From assembly GCF_001922345.1 (NCBI RefSeq), contig NZ_CP018811.1, positions 3,968,001 through 4,032,000 of the forward strand: 64,000 nt of DNA. Reading direction: 5' to 3'. Below the pieces are notes generated by a model. The model had not been told where the DNA came from and ran no database searches. It worked only from the letters and a program-made list of their open reading frames with translations. The DNA is from Paraburkholderia sp. SOS3 (GTDB taxonomy: Bacteria; Pseudomonadota; Gammaproteobacteria; Burkholderiales; Burkholderiaceae). The position numbers and the translations under genes are program-made. Positions 52,201-62,687 of this stretch are shown one piece after another. Position 1 is the stretch's first letter, and every line of letters begins with the position of its first letter.

Positions 52201-55170
52201 GAGTGCGTCGGTCGGGGTCGACAGGGTTGTCGGGCCCGAGACGATCAGTTGATCCGGCGTCTTGCTGGACTGCGTCGCGCCGAGCAGCATCGTCGAGGCA
52301 CCGAGCATGCCGTTGTTCTTCACACCCGAGCTCGTGATCGCCGCGCCGATGGCCGTGTTCATCTGGCCGAGCGTGACCGCGTCGCTGACGCCGGTTGCGT
52401 CTGCAACGTTCACGATGCGGCGCTTGGACGTGCTCGAGCCGACTGCGAAAGTGTTGGCTTGCGTGGTTGACGAGCCGTAGCCGATGGCCACGGAGTTCGT
52501 ACCCATGGCGCGGGATTGCGAACCGATCGCCAGCGTGTTGTCGCCAATTGCCTGGGCGTAGCCGCCGATTGCGACTGCGTCCTGGCCGGACGCGGTTGCG
52601 TCCATCGCACTGGTTTGGCCGAACTTCACGTACTTGAGCTTATCGGAGATTTGCGCATTCGAAGACGTGGCGTCGGTGATGCGCGTGTCGAGTGCGCTAA
52701 CCGCACCGTCAACGCCGTTGACTGACTTGCCATCGACCGTGTACGTCGGCTTGGAGATGCTGCCGTCCGCGTTGACGACCGAGCCGCCGCCGAGTGCGGC
52801 TGCTTCGCTCGACGCCAGTGAGTAGAGTTGCGAACCGTTGACTGCGTCCTTGCTGGTCGCGCTGATTGCGCCCGCCTTCAGGTTCGTGATCGTCGTGCCG
52901 GCTGTGCCCCCTGCGAGCGTGATCTTGCCCTTCGTGGCATCGTCGTACGATACGAACGCGCCTGTCACGTTGCCCGATGTATCGACGTTCAGGCCTGCGG
53001 CCTTCAGCTGCGCCAGGTTCACCGCATCGGTATCGGCCGTGCCTTTCGAGACGCCCTTCAGCTGACGTGTACCCGCCGTACCGGTGAAGTCCACCGTCGT
53101 GCCGGCGGTCGCCTTCGCCACCGTGATCGCTTTGCTCGTCGCATCCTGCTGGACGAGGCCAACTGCCCCGTTGTTGATGTTGTTCGTCAGGTTCGTGATC
53201 GACGTCGTATTGCCGGTCGTCGCCGTGTCGATTGCGGCCAGGGCCGAACCTACGTCGTTCTTCGTCTGGCCTTGCACCGTGTACGTCGGCGCCTTGATCG
53301 TGCCGTCCGCATTCACCGCCGCGCCGCCGCCGAGTGCCGTCGCCACGCCCTTGAGTTGCGAGACGTTCACCGCATCCGTATCGGCCGTGCCCTTGGCCAT
53401 GTTCACGATCTGGCGCTGCGTTGACGTGGAACCTACCGACACCGAATTGTCGCGATCCGCCACCGAGCTCGCACCCAATGCCACAGCGTTGGCACCGGTC
53501 GCGCTTGCGCTCGTACCGACAGCCGTGCTGTTGCTCGCCTTCACCGAGGCGTTGGCACCCAACGCGGTCGAGGAAGAGCTCTTGGCGTAGGCGCTCGTAC
53601 CCAGCGCTACGGCGTTCGTGTCAACGCCGCTTGCAAAACCTGCGTTGCTTCCATTGCCGATAGCGATTGCGCCGCTGCCTTCCGAAAACGAGCCTGCGCC
53701 CATGGCAATCGAGCTGGCGCCCGTATACAGCGCGCCGGTGTTGGTCGAAGCGCCGTTACCAATGGCGATGGAGTTGATACCTTGTCCGGCCGCATTCGTA
53801 CCGATACCGATGGAGTTGCCCTGCGCGTTGTAACCGGCGCGGCTTGCCGAGGCGTTGGCCCCAATGGCAATGTCGCCGGCAGAACTGGCGCTGGAGTCGG
53901 CAGCCGTGGAGTTCACGTGGAAATACTTGATTCCGCCGCCGTTGGTGATGCTGTTCACCGTATTCGTCACGTTCGTGACGTTTGCGTTCGTTGCGAACAG
54001 CTGCGAGCCGTTGACGGCGTCTGTGCTCGATGCGCTCAATGCACCGGCCTTCACGTTCGTGATGGTCGTGCCGGCCGTGCCGCCTGCGAGCGTAATCTTG
54101 CCCTTCGTCGTGTCGTCGTAGGCGACGAACGAATTCGCCACGTTGCCGGACGTGTCGACGTTCAGGCCCGCTGCCTTCAGCTGCGCCACGTTGACCGCGT
54201 CCTTGTCCGCCGAGCCGGCGTTCACGTTCGACAGCGTCGTACCCTTCGTGCCGCTGAACGTGACCTTGTCGTGCGCCGACGAGTCGTATTTGATGCCATC
54301 GATCGAACCGCTGCCCGCCTTCGCATCGACTGCCGCGAGGGCCGAACCAACGTCGCTATACGTGCTGCCCGCCACGTTGTAACTCGGCTTCCTGATCGTG
54401 CCGTCCGTGTTTACCGACGAATTGCCGCCCAGTGCCGCTGCGGTGCTGCTTGCCGTTCCATAGAGCTGCGCGCCGTTCACCGCGTCCGTGCTGGAGGCGC
54501 TCAGTGCACCGGCCTTCACATTGGTAATCGCCGTGCCGGCCGTGCCGCCGGCCAAAGTAATCTTACCCTTCGCCGTATCGTCGTACGCGACGAACGCGCC
54601 CGTCACGTTGCCCGACGTGTCGACGTTCAGGCCAGCTGCTTTCAACTGCGCAACATTCACCGCGTCTCCGTCGGCCGAACCATTTGCCAAATTGCTGATC
54701 GTATTGCCCTTCAGATCTACGCCGCCGTGGAACGTCGCGGTCTTCCACACGTCCAGATAACCGGACATACTCATGGAATCCTCTGAATCGATATTGCTGT
54801 CCTTCCCCGCCAGGGACGTCGAACTGTAAACAAGGATGTCGGCACTACCGAGCGGAGCGGAGCCGGGAGCGTTCCCGTAGGCTTGTCCAGTCGCAACCGT
54901 GTTGGCGCCTGCGGAACCGACACCGCATTGCCCGCCCGTGCCGCTACCAGTTCTACTATAAGAGTCGGCGACCACGTAGCATCCGGTGCCCGGCTGATTG
55001 TTGAAGATCATCGCCGCGCTACCATCTTGCGCAGCCAATCCCGAAACAACAGCCGCAACGGCTACCGAAGCCACTTTACTGACGGACTTACCACGTCCCT
55101 TCGCATTCTCCTGCACCGCCATCCACGTCCCAGTGGATTCATTCCAAACCGACCGATAAGCCTTATTCAT
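46216..55170 (-). CDS. Giant trimeric autotransporter adhesin (YadA-like, ESPR signal)
   Basis: 2984 residues. The extended signal peptide region (MNKAYRSVWNESTGTWMAVQ, then a hydrophobic stretch 34-50) slows secretion by Sec. A short Gly/Ser-rich N-terminal part with C64 and C82 precedes several head blocks of YadA-type repeats (NSIAIGxGA, NAVALGxxS). These alternate with neck and stalk modules (KGTADTDAVNVSQLK, SSTDAVNGSQLYATN). The last 75 residues are the YadA anchor, which trimerises as a beta-barrel in the outer membrane and ends GASYQW. AGGA precedes the ATG by 7 bases. The gene contains extensive direct repeats. It is a surface adhesin, typically binding host matrix, other cells or surfaces; the ligand cannot be read from the sequence. 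Confidence 0.95.
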   Translation of the reverse strand: MNKAYRSVWNESTGTWMAVQENAKGRGKSVSKVASVAVAAVVSGLAAQDGSAAMIFNNQPGTGCYVVADSYSRTGSGTGGQCGVGSAGANTVATGQAYGNAPGSAPLGSADILVYSSTSLAGKDSNIDSEDSMSMSGYLDVWKTATFHGGVDLKGNTISNLANGSADGDAVNVAQLKAAGLNVDTSGNVTGAFVAYDDTAKGKITLAGGTAGTAITNVKAGALSASSTDAVNGAQLYGTASSTAAALGGNSSVNTDGTIRKPSYNVAGSTYSDVGSALAAVDAKAGSGSIDGIKYDSSAHDKVTFSGTKGTTLSNVNAGSADKDAVNVAQLKAAGLNVDTSGNVANSFVAYDDTTKGKITLAGGTAGTTITNVKAGALSASSTDAVNGSQLFATNANVTNVTNTVNSITNGGGIKYFHVNSTAADSSASSAGDIAIGANASASRAGYNAQGNSIGIGTNAAGQGINSIAIGNGASTNTGALYTGASSIAMGAGSFSEGSGAIAIGNGSNAGFASGVDTNAVALGTSAYAKSSSSTALGANASVKASNSTAVGTSASATGANAVALGASSVADRDNSVSVGSTSTQRQIVNMAKGTADTDAVNVSQLKGVATALGGGAAVNADGTIKAPTYTVQGQTKNDVGSALAAIDTATTGNTTSITNLTNNINNGAVGLVQQDATSKAITVAKATAGTTVDFTGTAGTRQLKGVSKGTADTDAVNLAQLKAAGLNVDTSGNVTGAFVSYDDATKGKITLAGGTAGTTITNLKAGAISATSKDAVNGSQLYSLASSEAAALGGGSVVNADGSISKPTYTVDGKSVNGVDGAVSALDTRITDATSSNAQISDKLKYVKFGQTSAMDATASGQDAVAIGGYAQAIGDNTLAIGSQSRAMGTNSVAIGYGSSTTQANTFAVGSSTSKRRIVNVADATGVSDAVTLGQMNTAIGAAITSSGVKNNGMLGASTMLLGATQSSKTPDQLIVSGPTTLSTPTDALGKNGIAMGLNAHANADNAVAAGQNVSVLGSNGVAVGQNIAVGADSAVGIGVGTSVASENAVAIGSNGTEVNTGAANAVAIGSGVSVGGQNSVGIGSNIVVGTANSVVLGANSSDDNRANTVSVGSSAVPGMGTSLVRRQVINVAAGTQDYDAVNVSQLKGVTSTLGGGAGVNTDGSIKKPSYTVAGGTYTDVGSALAAVDTKAGTGSVDAVKYDSSAHNKVTFSGTSGTTLTNVNAGTADKDAVNVAQLKAAGLNIDTSGNATNSFVAYDDTTMGKVTLGGGTAGTTITNVKAGALSASSTDAVNGAQLYATNQNVSSINTQITNINGKMADAVMYDSSSHDKVTLGGGTAGTTIANLKAGKADTDAVNLAQLKAAGLNVDTSGNVTNSFVAYDDTSMGKVTLGGGSAGTTITNVKAGALSASSTDAVNGAQLYATNQNVSSINTQITNINGKMADAVMYDSSSHDKVTLGGGTAGTTIANLKAGKADTDAVNLAQLKAAGLNVDTSGNVTNSFVAYDDTSMGKVTLGGGTAGTTITNVKAGAVTSTSKDAINGSQLYGTASSTAAALGGGSSVDANGKITKPTYNVAGSTYGDVGSALAAVDAKAASGSVDGVKYDSSAHDTVTFSGTSGTKLSNVTAGTADTDAVNLAQLKAAGLNVDTSGNVTNSFVAYDDTTMGKVTLGGGTAGTTITNVKAGAVSSTSKDAINGSQLYSEANSIATALGGGAAVNTDGTIKAPTYTVQGQTKSDVGSALAAIDTATTGNTTSITNLTNNINNGKIGLVQQDAATKTITVAKATDGTTVDFTGTAGARQLKGVSAGKADTDAVNMAQLKAAGLNVDTSGNVTNSFVAYDDSTKGTITLAGGTAGTTITNLKAGAVGASSTDAINGSQLYSLASSEAAAFGGGSTVNADGTISMPEYTVGGKTVDGVDGAVTALDTRITDMSSAMTEITPKLKYIKFGDTNALDATAAGADAVAIGGFAQAMGDGALAIGANARAMATNSVAIGYGSSTSQANTFAVGSTTSKRRIVNVADGTSISDAVTVGQMNTAIGAAITSAGVKNNGMLGASTMLLGATSSKTPDQLIVSGPTTLSTPTDALGKNAIAMGLNAHANADNAVAAGQNVSVLGSNGVAVGQNIAVGADSAVGIGSTVSAASINSVAIGSNGTEVNTGSDNSVAIGSNVSIGGKNTVGIGSNIVAGTEGSVVLGANSSDDNRANTVSVGSSAVPGMGTSLVRRQVINVAAGTQDYDAVNVSQLKGVTSTLGGGAGVNTDGSIKKPSYTVAGSTYSDVGSALAAVDAKAATGSVDGVKYDSSAHDKVTFSGTSGTTLSNVNAGSADTDAVNVAQLKAAGLNIDTSGTVTNSFVAYDDATKTKITMAGGTAGTTITNVKAGDLSASSTDAVNGAQLYATNQNVSSLTTQITNINGKMADAVMYDSSAHDKVTLGGGTAGTTITNVKAGGISAASTDAVNGSQLYGTASSTAAALGGNSSVNADGTIRKPSYNVAGSTYSDVGSALAAVDAKAATGSVDGIKYDTSAHDKVTFSGTNGTTLSNVNAGSADKDAVNVAQLKAAGLNIDTSGNVTNSFVSYDDATKGKITLGGGTAGTTIANVKAGAVNATSKDAVNGSQLYNVANSTATALGGGSTVNADGSISAPTYSLNEGSTKVHTVGDAISNLDGRVTQNTGDITDIKNTLIDGGVIDGSTGKSLAVVYDNADKDSVTFGGKGTTAPVALHNVAAGVADTDAVNMSQLNATNTRIDNINYNMGNIGDAVMYDSSTHDRLTLGGLAGGTMTAPVILTNVADGTSKYDAVNFGQLSALQGQVTNLDNRVTVVEGQVINQGGGGGSWNNDAGGKKITNVAAGTETTDAVNVGQLNDAVADAHNYTDSRVGDLPDGMTAKDYTDQSMKSMQSQVNSVAKNAYGGIAAATALTMIPDVDQGKTIAVGVGTGNYKGYQAVALGASARITQNLKVKIGAGMAPGNGTTIGAGASYQW
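48125..50045. repeat. Large duplicated module of the adhesin gene, copy 1
   Basis: About 1.9 kb (residues about 1709-2349 of the adhesin) repeated at 51420-53345 with an offset of about 3.3 kb. 48461-48592 is identical by eye to 51758-51889 (132 bases). The rest differs by point changes and small in-frame indels. Confidence 0.85.
50639..51382. repeat. Tandem duplication of 372 bp in the adhesin stalk
   Basis: Two copies (50639-51010 and 51011-51382) are nearly identical by eye and differ at only a handful of positions. 372 is a multiple of three, so the unit adds 124 residues in frame. Confidence 0.9.
51420..53345. repeat. Large duplicated module of the adhesin gene, copy 2
   Basis: Partner of 48125-50045, in the same orientation, codes for residues about 609-1251. 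It carries the same order of domains: stalk, head block ending in GASTMLLGAT-type insert, head block, neck. Confidence 0.85.
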
Positions 55171-55782
55171 CGCACAATCCTAAATATCTCGGAATAACCT
55201 TTGCAGCTAGAAAAGACGCAAAAACATCCCGCGGCGCCGAGTAATCGGAGCCATTAGCCAAAGAAAAAAATGGACACTTCAGACCGGCCTCGGGACACGA
55301 AAACTCGTGAACCACTGTCGCGTGTCAATCGGCCGAAGCCGGGAGGTGGGACAGGAGAAATTTGAGAAGAGAGAGAATCTGCCCAGCCCATCTACCGCGA
55401 GATGAACTTTATGGGACACGCTCTTAAGGGAATATCGGACAACTCCGAATAGGCTTTTGTAAGCTTCGGACGAAGGCAGGAGAAGTAGGACAAAAGGCGC
55501 ATTGGCATTCGCCGACAGCCCGTAATGGCACGGCTTACGTCAGCCACCGGCGCGAGCGCCCGCACCGTCGCTCGGCCAGAAACGCTGTGGCACATCGACG
55601 TCAAAACAGCAATTGAAATTTAATTGAAAGGTCAATCAGGCAGGCGAATAAACGCCTTGACGTTCGTCAACCTGAATATGGAGAAATCAGAGGAACTTCT
55701 GACGGGCGTCAGAAAACGCTAAAGCAGATTTGCCAGCTTATATAGCGTTTTCCGACGGCAATTGGGAACAACAAAAATTGAC
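55171..55782. other. Long intergenic region upstream of the large adhesin gene
   Basis: 612 bases between the adhesin start and the end of hemJ. No supported gene. It contains two palindromes with the shared core TGACG-N2-CGTCA (55657-55670 and 55697-55714; centres 42 bp apart) and a 10-bp inverted repeat GAAAACGCTA/TAGCGTTTTC (55712-55752) that could end hemJ transcription. The region is AT-richer than its surroundings. No convincing adhesin promoter was identified. Confidence 0.6.
55657..55714. promoter_or_regulatory. Pair of operator-like palindromes
   Basis: TTGACGTTCGTCAA (55657-55670) and TTCTGACGGGCGTCAGAA (55697-55714) share TGACG-N2-CGTCA and are four helical turns apart. Confidence 0.45.
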
Positions 55783-56199
55783 TTAAAACGGTTTGATAAC
55801 CACTAACGCCACAGCCGCAAGCATTCCGAGCACGGGAAGCTCATTGAACATTCGATACCATTTATGCGAGCGACGGTTTTCACCGCGTTCGAAGGTTTTT
55901 AGCAGCACGCCGCAATACGCGTGATAGATCACCAGCAGCACGACCACGCCGAGCTTCGCATGAAGCCAGCCTTGCCCGCTGCCGATGCCGACCGCGAGCC
56001 ACAACCAGAGCCCGCAAGCCAACGCCGGCACGGCGATAAGCGTCATGAACCGGAACAGCTTGCGCGCCATGATGAGCAATCGCGCAATCGCCACCGGCTC
56101 AGTCTCCATCGCGAGGTTCACAAAGATTCGCGGTAAATAAAAAAGCCCCGCGAACCATGCAGCGATCAATACGATGTGAAACGTTTTGATCCAGAGCAT
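55783..56199 (-). CDS. hemJ: CopD/HemJ family membrane protein (protoporphyrinogen oxidase HemJ-like)
   Basis: 138 residues, four membrane helices. MLWIKTFHIVLIAAWFAGLFYLPRIFV contains the conserved His of the family, with LHAKLGVVVLLVIYHAYCG (conserved Lys/His) in helix 3 and RMFNELPVLGMLAAVALVVIKPF at the end. This is the UPF0093/HemJ group, which oxidises protoporphyrinogen IX in many bacteria lacking HemY/HemG. Function by homology only. It lies 48 bases downstream of proA. Confidence 0.88.
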   Translation of the reverse strand: MLWIKTFHIVLIAAWFAGLFYLPRIFVNLAMETEPVAIARLLIMARKLFRFMTLIAVPALACGLWLWLAVGIGSGQGWLHAKLGVVVLLVIYHAYCGVLLKTFERGENRRSHKWYRMFNELPVLGMLAAVALVVIKPF

Positions 56200-56247
56200 C
56201 GACAGTCCTTGTTCTGCGTTTGAAGTCGATTAATCAAGCCAACAAAC

Positions 56248-57519
56248 TCATTGACGTCCTTCGCCGTGCCCAAGCACCACATACTTCAGCGAAGTCAGGC
56301 CCTCCAGCCCCACGGGACCGCGCGCGTGCAGCTTGTCGTTAGAAATGCCGATCTCCGCGCCGAGGCCAAACTCGAAGCCATCGGCAAAACGCGTCGAGGC
56401 ATTCACCATCACGCTCGCCGAATCGACTTCGCGCAGAAAGCGCATGGCGCGGTCGTGGTCTTCGGTCACGATGGCATCGGTGTGAGCCGAGCCGTAGGTA
56501 TTGATGTGCTCGATCGCTTCATCGAGACCCTCGACGATCTTGACCGCGAGAACCGGTGCGAGATACTCGGTACTCCAGTCTTCTTCTGTCGCATCGACCA
56601 ACGGCGCGACACCTGTGGCCTCGAGCACCGCACGCGCGGCACGATCCACGCGTAACTCGACCTCTTTCTCGCGATAGAGCTTGCCAAGCCGCGGCAAGAT
56701 CGCCGGTGCGATGTCGCGCGCGACCAGCAGTGTCTCCATCGTGTTGCATGTGCCGTAGCGATGCGTCTTCGCGTTGTCGCAGACGTTCATCGCCTTCGCG
56801 AGATCCGCGCGATCGTCGACATACACGTGGCAAATGCCGTCGAGATGCTTGATCATCGGCACGCGCGCCTCTTCCATCAGCCGCGCAATCAGGCTCTTGC
56901 CGCCGCGCGGCACGATCACGTCGACGTAATCGGTCATCGTGATCAGCTTGCCCACCGCGGCGCGGTCCGGCGTCTCGACGACCTGCACCGCTTCCTGCGG
57001 CAAGCCCGCGGCGTCGAGCCCTTCGCCGATCAGCTTCGCGAGCGCCGTGTTGCATTCGAGCGCTTCGGATCCGCCACGCAGGATGGTCGCGTTGCCCGAC
57101 TTCAAACACAGCGCCGCCGCATCGATCGTCACGTTCGGCCGCGATTCGTAGATGATGCCGATCACGCCCAGCGGCACACGCATCTGTCCAACCTGGATGC
57201 CGCTCGGCCGGTACTTGAGGTTGCTGATCTCGCCGATCGGATCCGGCAGCGCGGCCACCTGGCGCAAGCCCTCGACCATCGTTTTCAGCGCCTTGTCCGA
57301 CAGCGTCAGCCGATCGACAAATGCCGCGTCTTGTCCTTTTTCGCGGGCGCGTGCGACGTCGCGTGCATTTGCGTTCCTGAGCGACGCCGCATCGCGTTCG
57401 ATCGCACACGCGATCGATTCGAGCGCGGCGTTCTTCGCCGCCGTCGACGCCCGCGCCATCGCGCGCGACGCCTTGCGCGCGCGGCGACCGAGGTCGGTCA
57501 TGTACTGGTCGATATCCAT
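56248..57519 (-). CDS. proA: Gamma-glutamyl phosphate reductase
   Basis: 423 residues starting [21 protein letters not shown]. Aldehyde-dehydrogenase fold with the catalytic cysteine in [17 protein letters not shown], and [16 protein letters not shown] plus ENRSP-like NAD(P)H-binding loops. It reduces glutamyl-5-phosphate to the semialdehyde in proline synthesis. The frame is open 43 codons further upstream, but the extra part is not conserved. Confidence 0.96.
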   Translation of the reverse strand: MDIDQYMTDLGRRARKASRAMARASTAAKNAALESIACAIERDAASLRNANARDVARAREKGQDAAFVDRLTLSDKALKTMVEGLRQVAALPDPIGEISNLKYRPSGIQVGQMRVPLGVIGIIYESRPNVTIDAAALCLKSGNATILRGGSEALECNTALAKLIGEGLDAAGLPQEAVQVVETPDRAAVGKLITMTDYVDVIVPRGGKSLIARLMEEARVPMIKHLDGICHVYVDDRADLAKAMNVCDNAKTHRYGTCNTMETLLVARDIAPAILPRLGKLYREKEVELRVDRAARAVLEATGVAPLVDATEEDWSTEYLAPVLAVKIVEGLDEAIEHINTYGSAHTDAIVTEDHDRAMRFLREVDSASVMVNASTRFADGFEFGLGAEIGISNDKLHARGPVGLEGLTSLKYVVLGHGEGRQ

Positions 57520-57741
57520 GGTGAAGTCTCTTCGTGCCGCGCCGCCTCGAGATCGAAGTGCGCGGATGCTGTCAGTTAGCGAACGTTGGAGTGATTGTAA
57601 GTCGGCAGCGGCGTTGCGAGCGGGCAGCAGCTCGGTCGGCGCGGCCACGAACAGCGGCCGCGGACCGCCGTGGATCGGCGCTCAGCGACCGCGTTACCGC
57701 GTCTACCGCCGACGCCGCGCAAGTCATTACCGCCGGAACGC

Positions 57742-58899
57742 CTACCACGACCGCCGCTCGAAACCGGCGCCCGGCGACGGTCTCCCGCCCGGCGCAATCC
57801 GCGGCGCCGCGCTGGCCGGCCGGGCACTTTTGTCCGCTGCCGCCGGCGTCGCAGCGACCGTCATTGCCAGCTCGAACAGCCCCGCCCACGGATCAGGCGG
57901 CGGGTCGCCGGCGCGACGCCGTCCCGGCGTACTGCCCGACAGCCCCTTCACCTGCCGGTCGAGCTTCGCGGCGAGGCCCAGCGCCTTTTCCAGCGCGCTT
58001 TCGGTGACGCGCGACAGCGCCGGCCCGACCAGTCTTTCGCGCGGCCCCCAGACCCGGTTTTCGCGCAGCAGCATCGCGAGCGGCTTGCCCGCCGCGACGC
58101 CACGTTTGATGCGCAGCAGCGTCCGTATCTCCTCGACGACCGCCCACAGCACGAGCACCGCCGCCTCGCCCTCGCCGCGCAGGCCATCGAGCATCCGCGA
58201 CAGTCGTGCCACATCGCCTGCAAGCATCGCCTCGTTGAGCTTGAACACGTCATACCGCGCGACGTTCAAAACCGCATCGTGGATCTGCTCGAACGTGAGC
58301 ACACCGGCCGGATACAGCAGCCCGAGCTTCTGGATCTCCTGATGCGCAGCGAGAAGATTCCCTTCGACACGCTCCGCCATGAATTGCAGCGCGCGCCGAC
58401 CTTCGTCGCCGGGCGTCACACGCTGCTGCTGGAGCGCAAGCCGTTGCCCGATCCAGTTCGGCAACTGCGCGCGTTCGACGGGATCGATCTTCAGCGCCAC
58501 GCCGGCATCGGCAAGCGCCGTGAACCAGCCGGCCTTCTGCGTCGCCGCATCGAGACGCGGCAGCGTGACAAGCGTCAGCACGTCAGGGTTAGCCGCGCCG
58601 GCAAGCGTCTTCAACGCTTCGGCGCCTTCCTTGCCGGGCTTGCCCGTCGGAATGCGCAGCTCGACCAGTTGCCGGTCGCCGAACAGCGACATCGACTGAC
58701 TCGCTCCCAACAGCGAACTCCAATCGAAACCGCGCTCGACCGTGAACACGTTGCGGTCCGTAAAACCCGCTGCGCGCGCTGCCGCGCGAATCCGGTCGGT
58801 CGCCTCCTGCGCGAGCAGATGCTCGTCGCCGTACACGACGTACAGGCCGGCGAGCCCTTTCGCCAGATGCGGTTCAAGCGCGTCAAGTCGCAGTTGCAT
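57742..58899 (-). CDS. holA: DNA polymerase III subunit delta
   Basis: 385 residues starting MQLRLDALEPHLAKGLAGLYVVYGDEHLL. Clamp-loader AAA+-like fold without ATP-binding motifs. LRIPTGKPGKEGAEALKTL and LAAHQEIQKLGLLYP are typical for HolA. It opens the beta clamp for loading. The C-terminal about 40 residues (Pro/Ala/Gly/Arg-rich) extend past the usual end (about 343) and look disordered. It lies 34 bases downstream of lptE. Confidence 0.93.
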   Translation of the reverse strand: MQLRLDALEPHLAKGLAGLYVVYGDEHLLAQEATDRIRAAARAAGFTDRNVFTVERGFDWSSLLGASQSMSLFGDRQLVELRIPTGKPGKEGAEALKTLAGAANPDVLTLVTLPRLDAATQKAGWFTALADAGVALKIDPVERAQLPNWIGQRLALQQQRVTPGDEGRRALQFMAERVEGNLLAAHQEIQKLGLLYPAGVLTFEQIHDAVLNVARYDVFKLNEAMLAGDVARLSRMLDGLRGEGEAAVLVLWAVVEEIRTLLRIKRGVAAGKPLAMLLRENRVWGPRERLVGPALSRVTESALEKALGLAAKLDRQVKGLSGSTPGRRRAGDPPPDPWAGLFELAMTVAATPAAADKSARPASAAPRIAPGGRPSPGAGFERRSW

Positions 58900-58933
58900 G
58901 GTCAGATTCAGCGTTAAGCGAGGACGAAACCGG

Positions 58934-59485
58934 TCAAAGCGGCGGCGGCGGCAGCGGCGCGCGCGGCACGACCGCCGGCACGCCCTGCCCCGGCGCCGGA
59001 TGCAGCGACTTCACGATCGCCAGACGCCGCCACAATTGATCGACCGCGTCGTTACGCATGTCCGCGTACAGAATGTCGGCTTCCGCGGCTTTCGACTGCG
59101 AGAACTGATCGCTATATGTCATCGCGCGATTCAACGAAATCACGCTCGACGGAATCAACACGGTGCCGTCCGATCCGACCAGCGTGTAATTGATCGAGTA
59201 CGTCAACGCATATTCCTCGACCACACCGAGCGAATTCAGCGTCAGCACGCTATTGCCGAGCGACTCCGTCACGCGAAGAACCGCGTCCGCATTGACCGGC
59301 GAATTGACGACGACGGTGTCGCTGCCGCCCTGAACGATGCGCGTGAGACGCGCGGCGAACGCCGGCGGCGCGCCGGCGATAGCGAGACGCTTGAACGCGT
59401 AGTCCGACTGGCCGCGTAGCTGGAAGCCACACGCGGACAGCATCGCTACGCTGCACACTAGCGTCAGAAACGATCTGCGAGTCAC
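58934..59485 (-). CDS. lptE: LPS-assembly lipoprotein LptE
   Basis: 183 residues from a GTG: VTRRSFLTLVCSVAMLSAC, with a lipobox LSAC and lipidated C19, followed by GFQLRGQSDYAFKRLAIAG, the LptE signature. It plugs the LptD barrel during lipopolysaccharide export. AGGAG six bases upstream of the GTG supports this start over an ATG further upstream. leuS-lptE-holA is a conserved order in proteobacteria. Confidence 0.94.
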   Translation of the reverse strand: MTRRSFLTLVCSVAMLSACGFQLRGQSDYAFKRLAIAGAPPAFAARLTRIVQGGSDTVVVNSPVNADAVLRVTESLGNSVLTLNSLGVVEEYALTYSINYTLVGSDGTVLIPSSVISLNRAMTYSDQFSQSKAAEADILYADMRNDAVDQLWRRLAIVKSLHPAPGQGVPAVVPRAPLPPPPL

Positions 59486-59585
59486 TTTGGCTCCTGGTTC
59501 GCAGTTAATTCTTGGCATACGTCGAAAGGCGACGTCGGGCGCCACAGGCGGCGGGTTGCCTGCGCCGCGCTCGCGCTTGCTGCGA

Positions 59586-62687
<3,102 letters not shown>

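Noticed and set aside
55392..55604. Minus-strand 70-codon frame upstream of the adhesin
   Set aside because: No ribosome-binding site or family similarity; composition is not like coding sequence of this genome.
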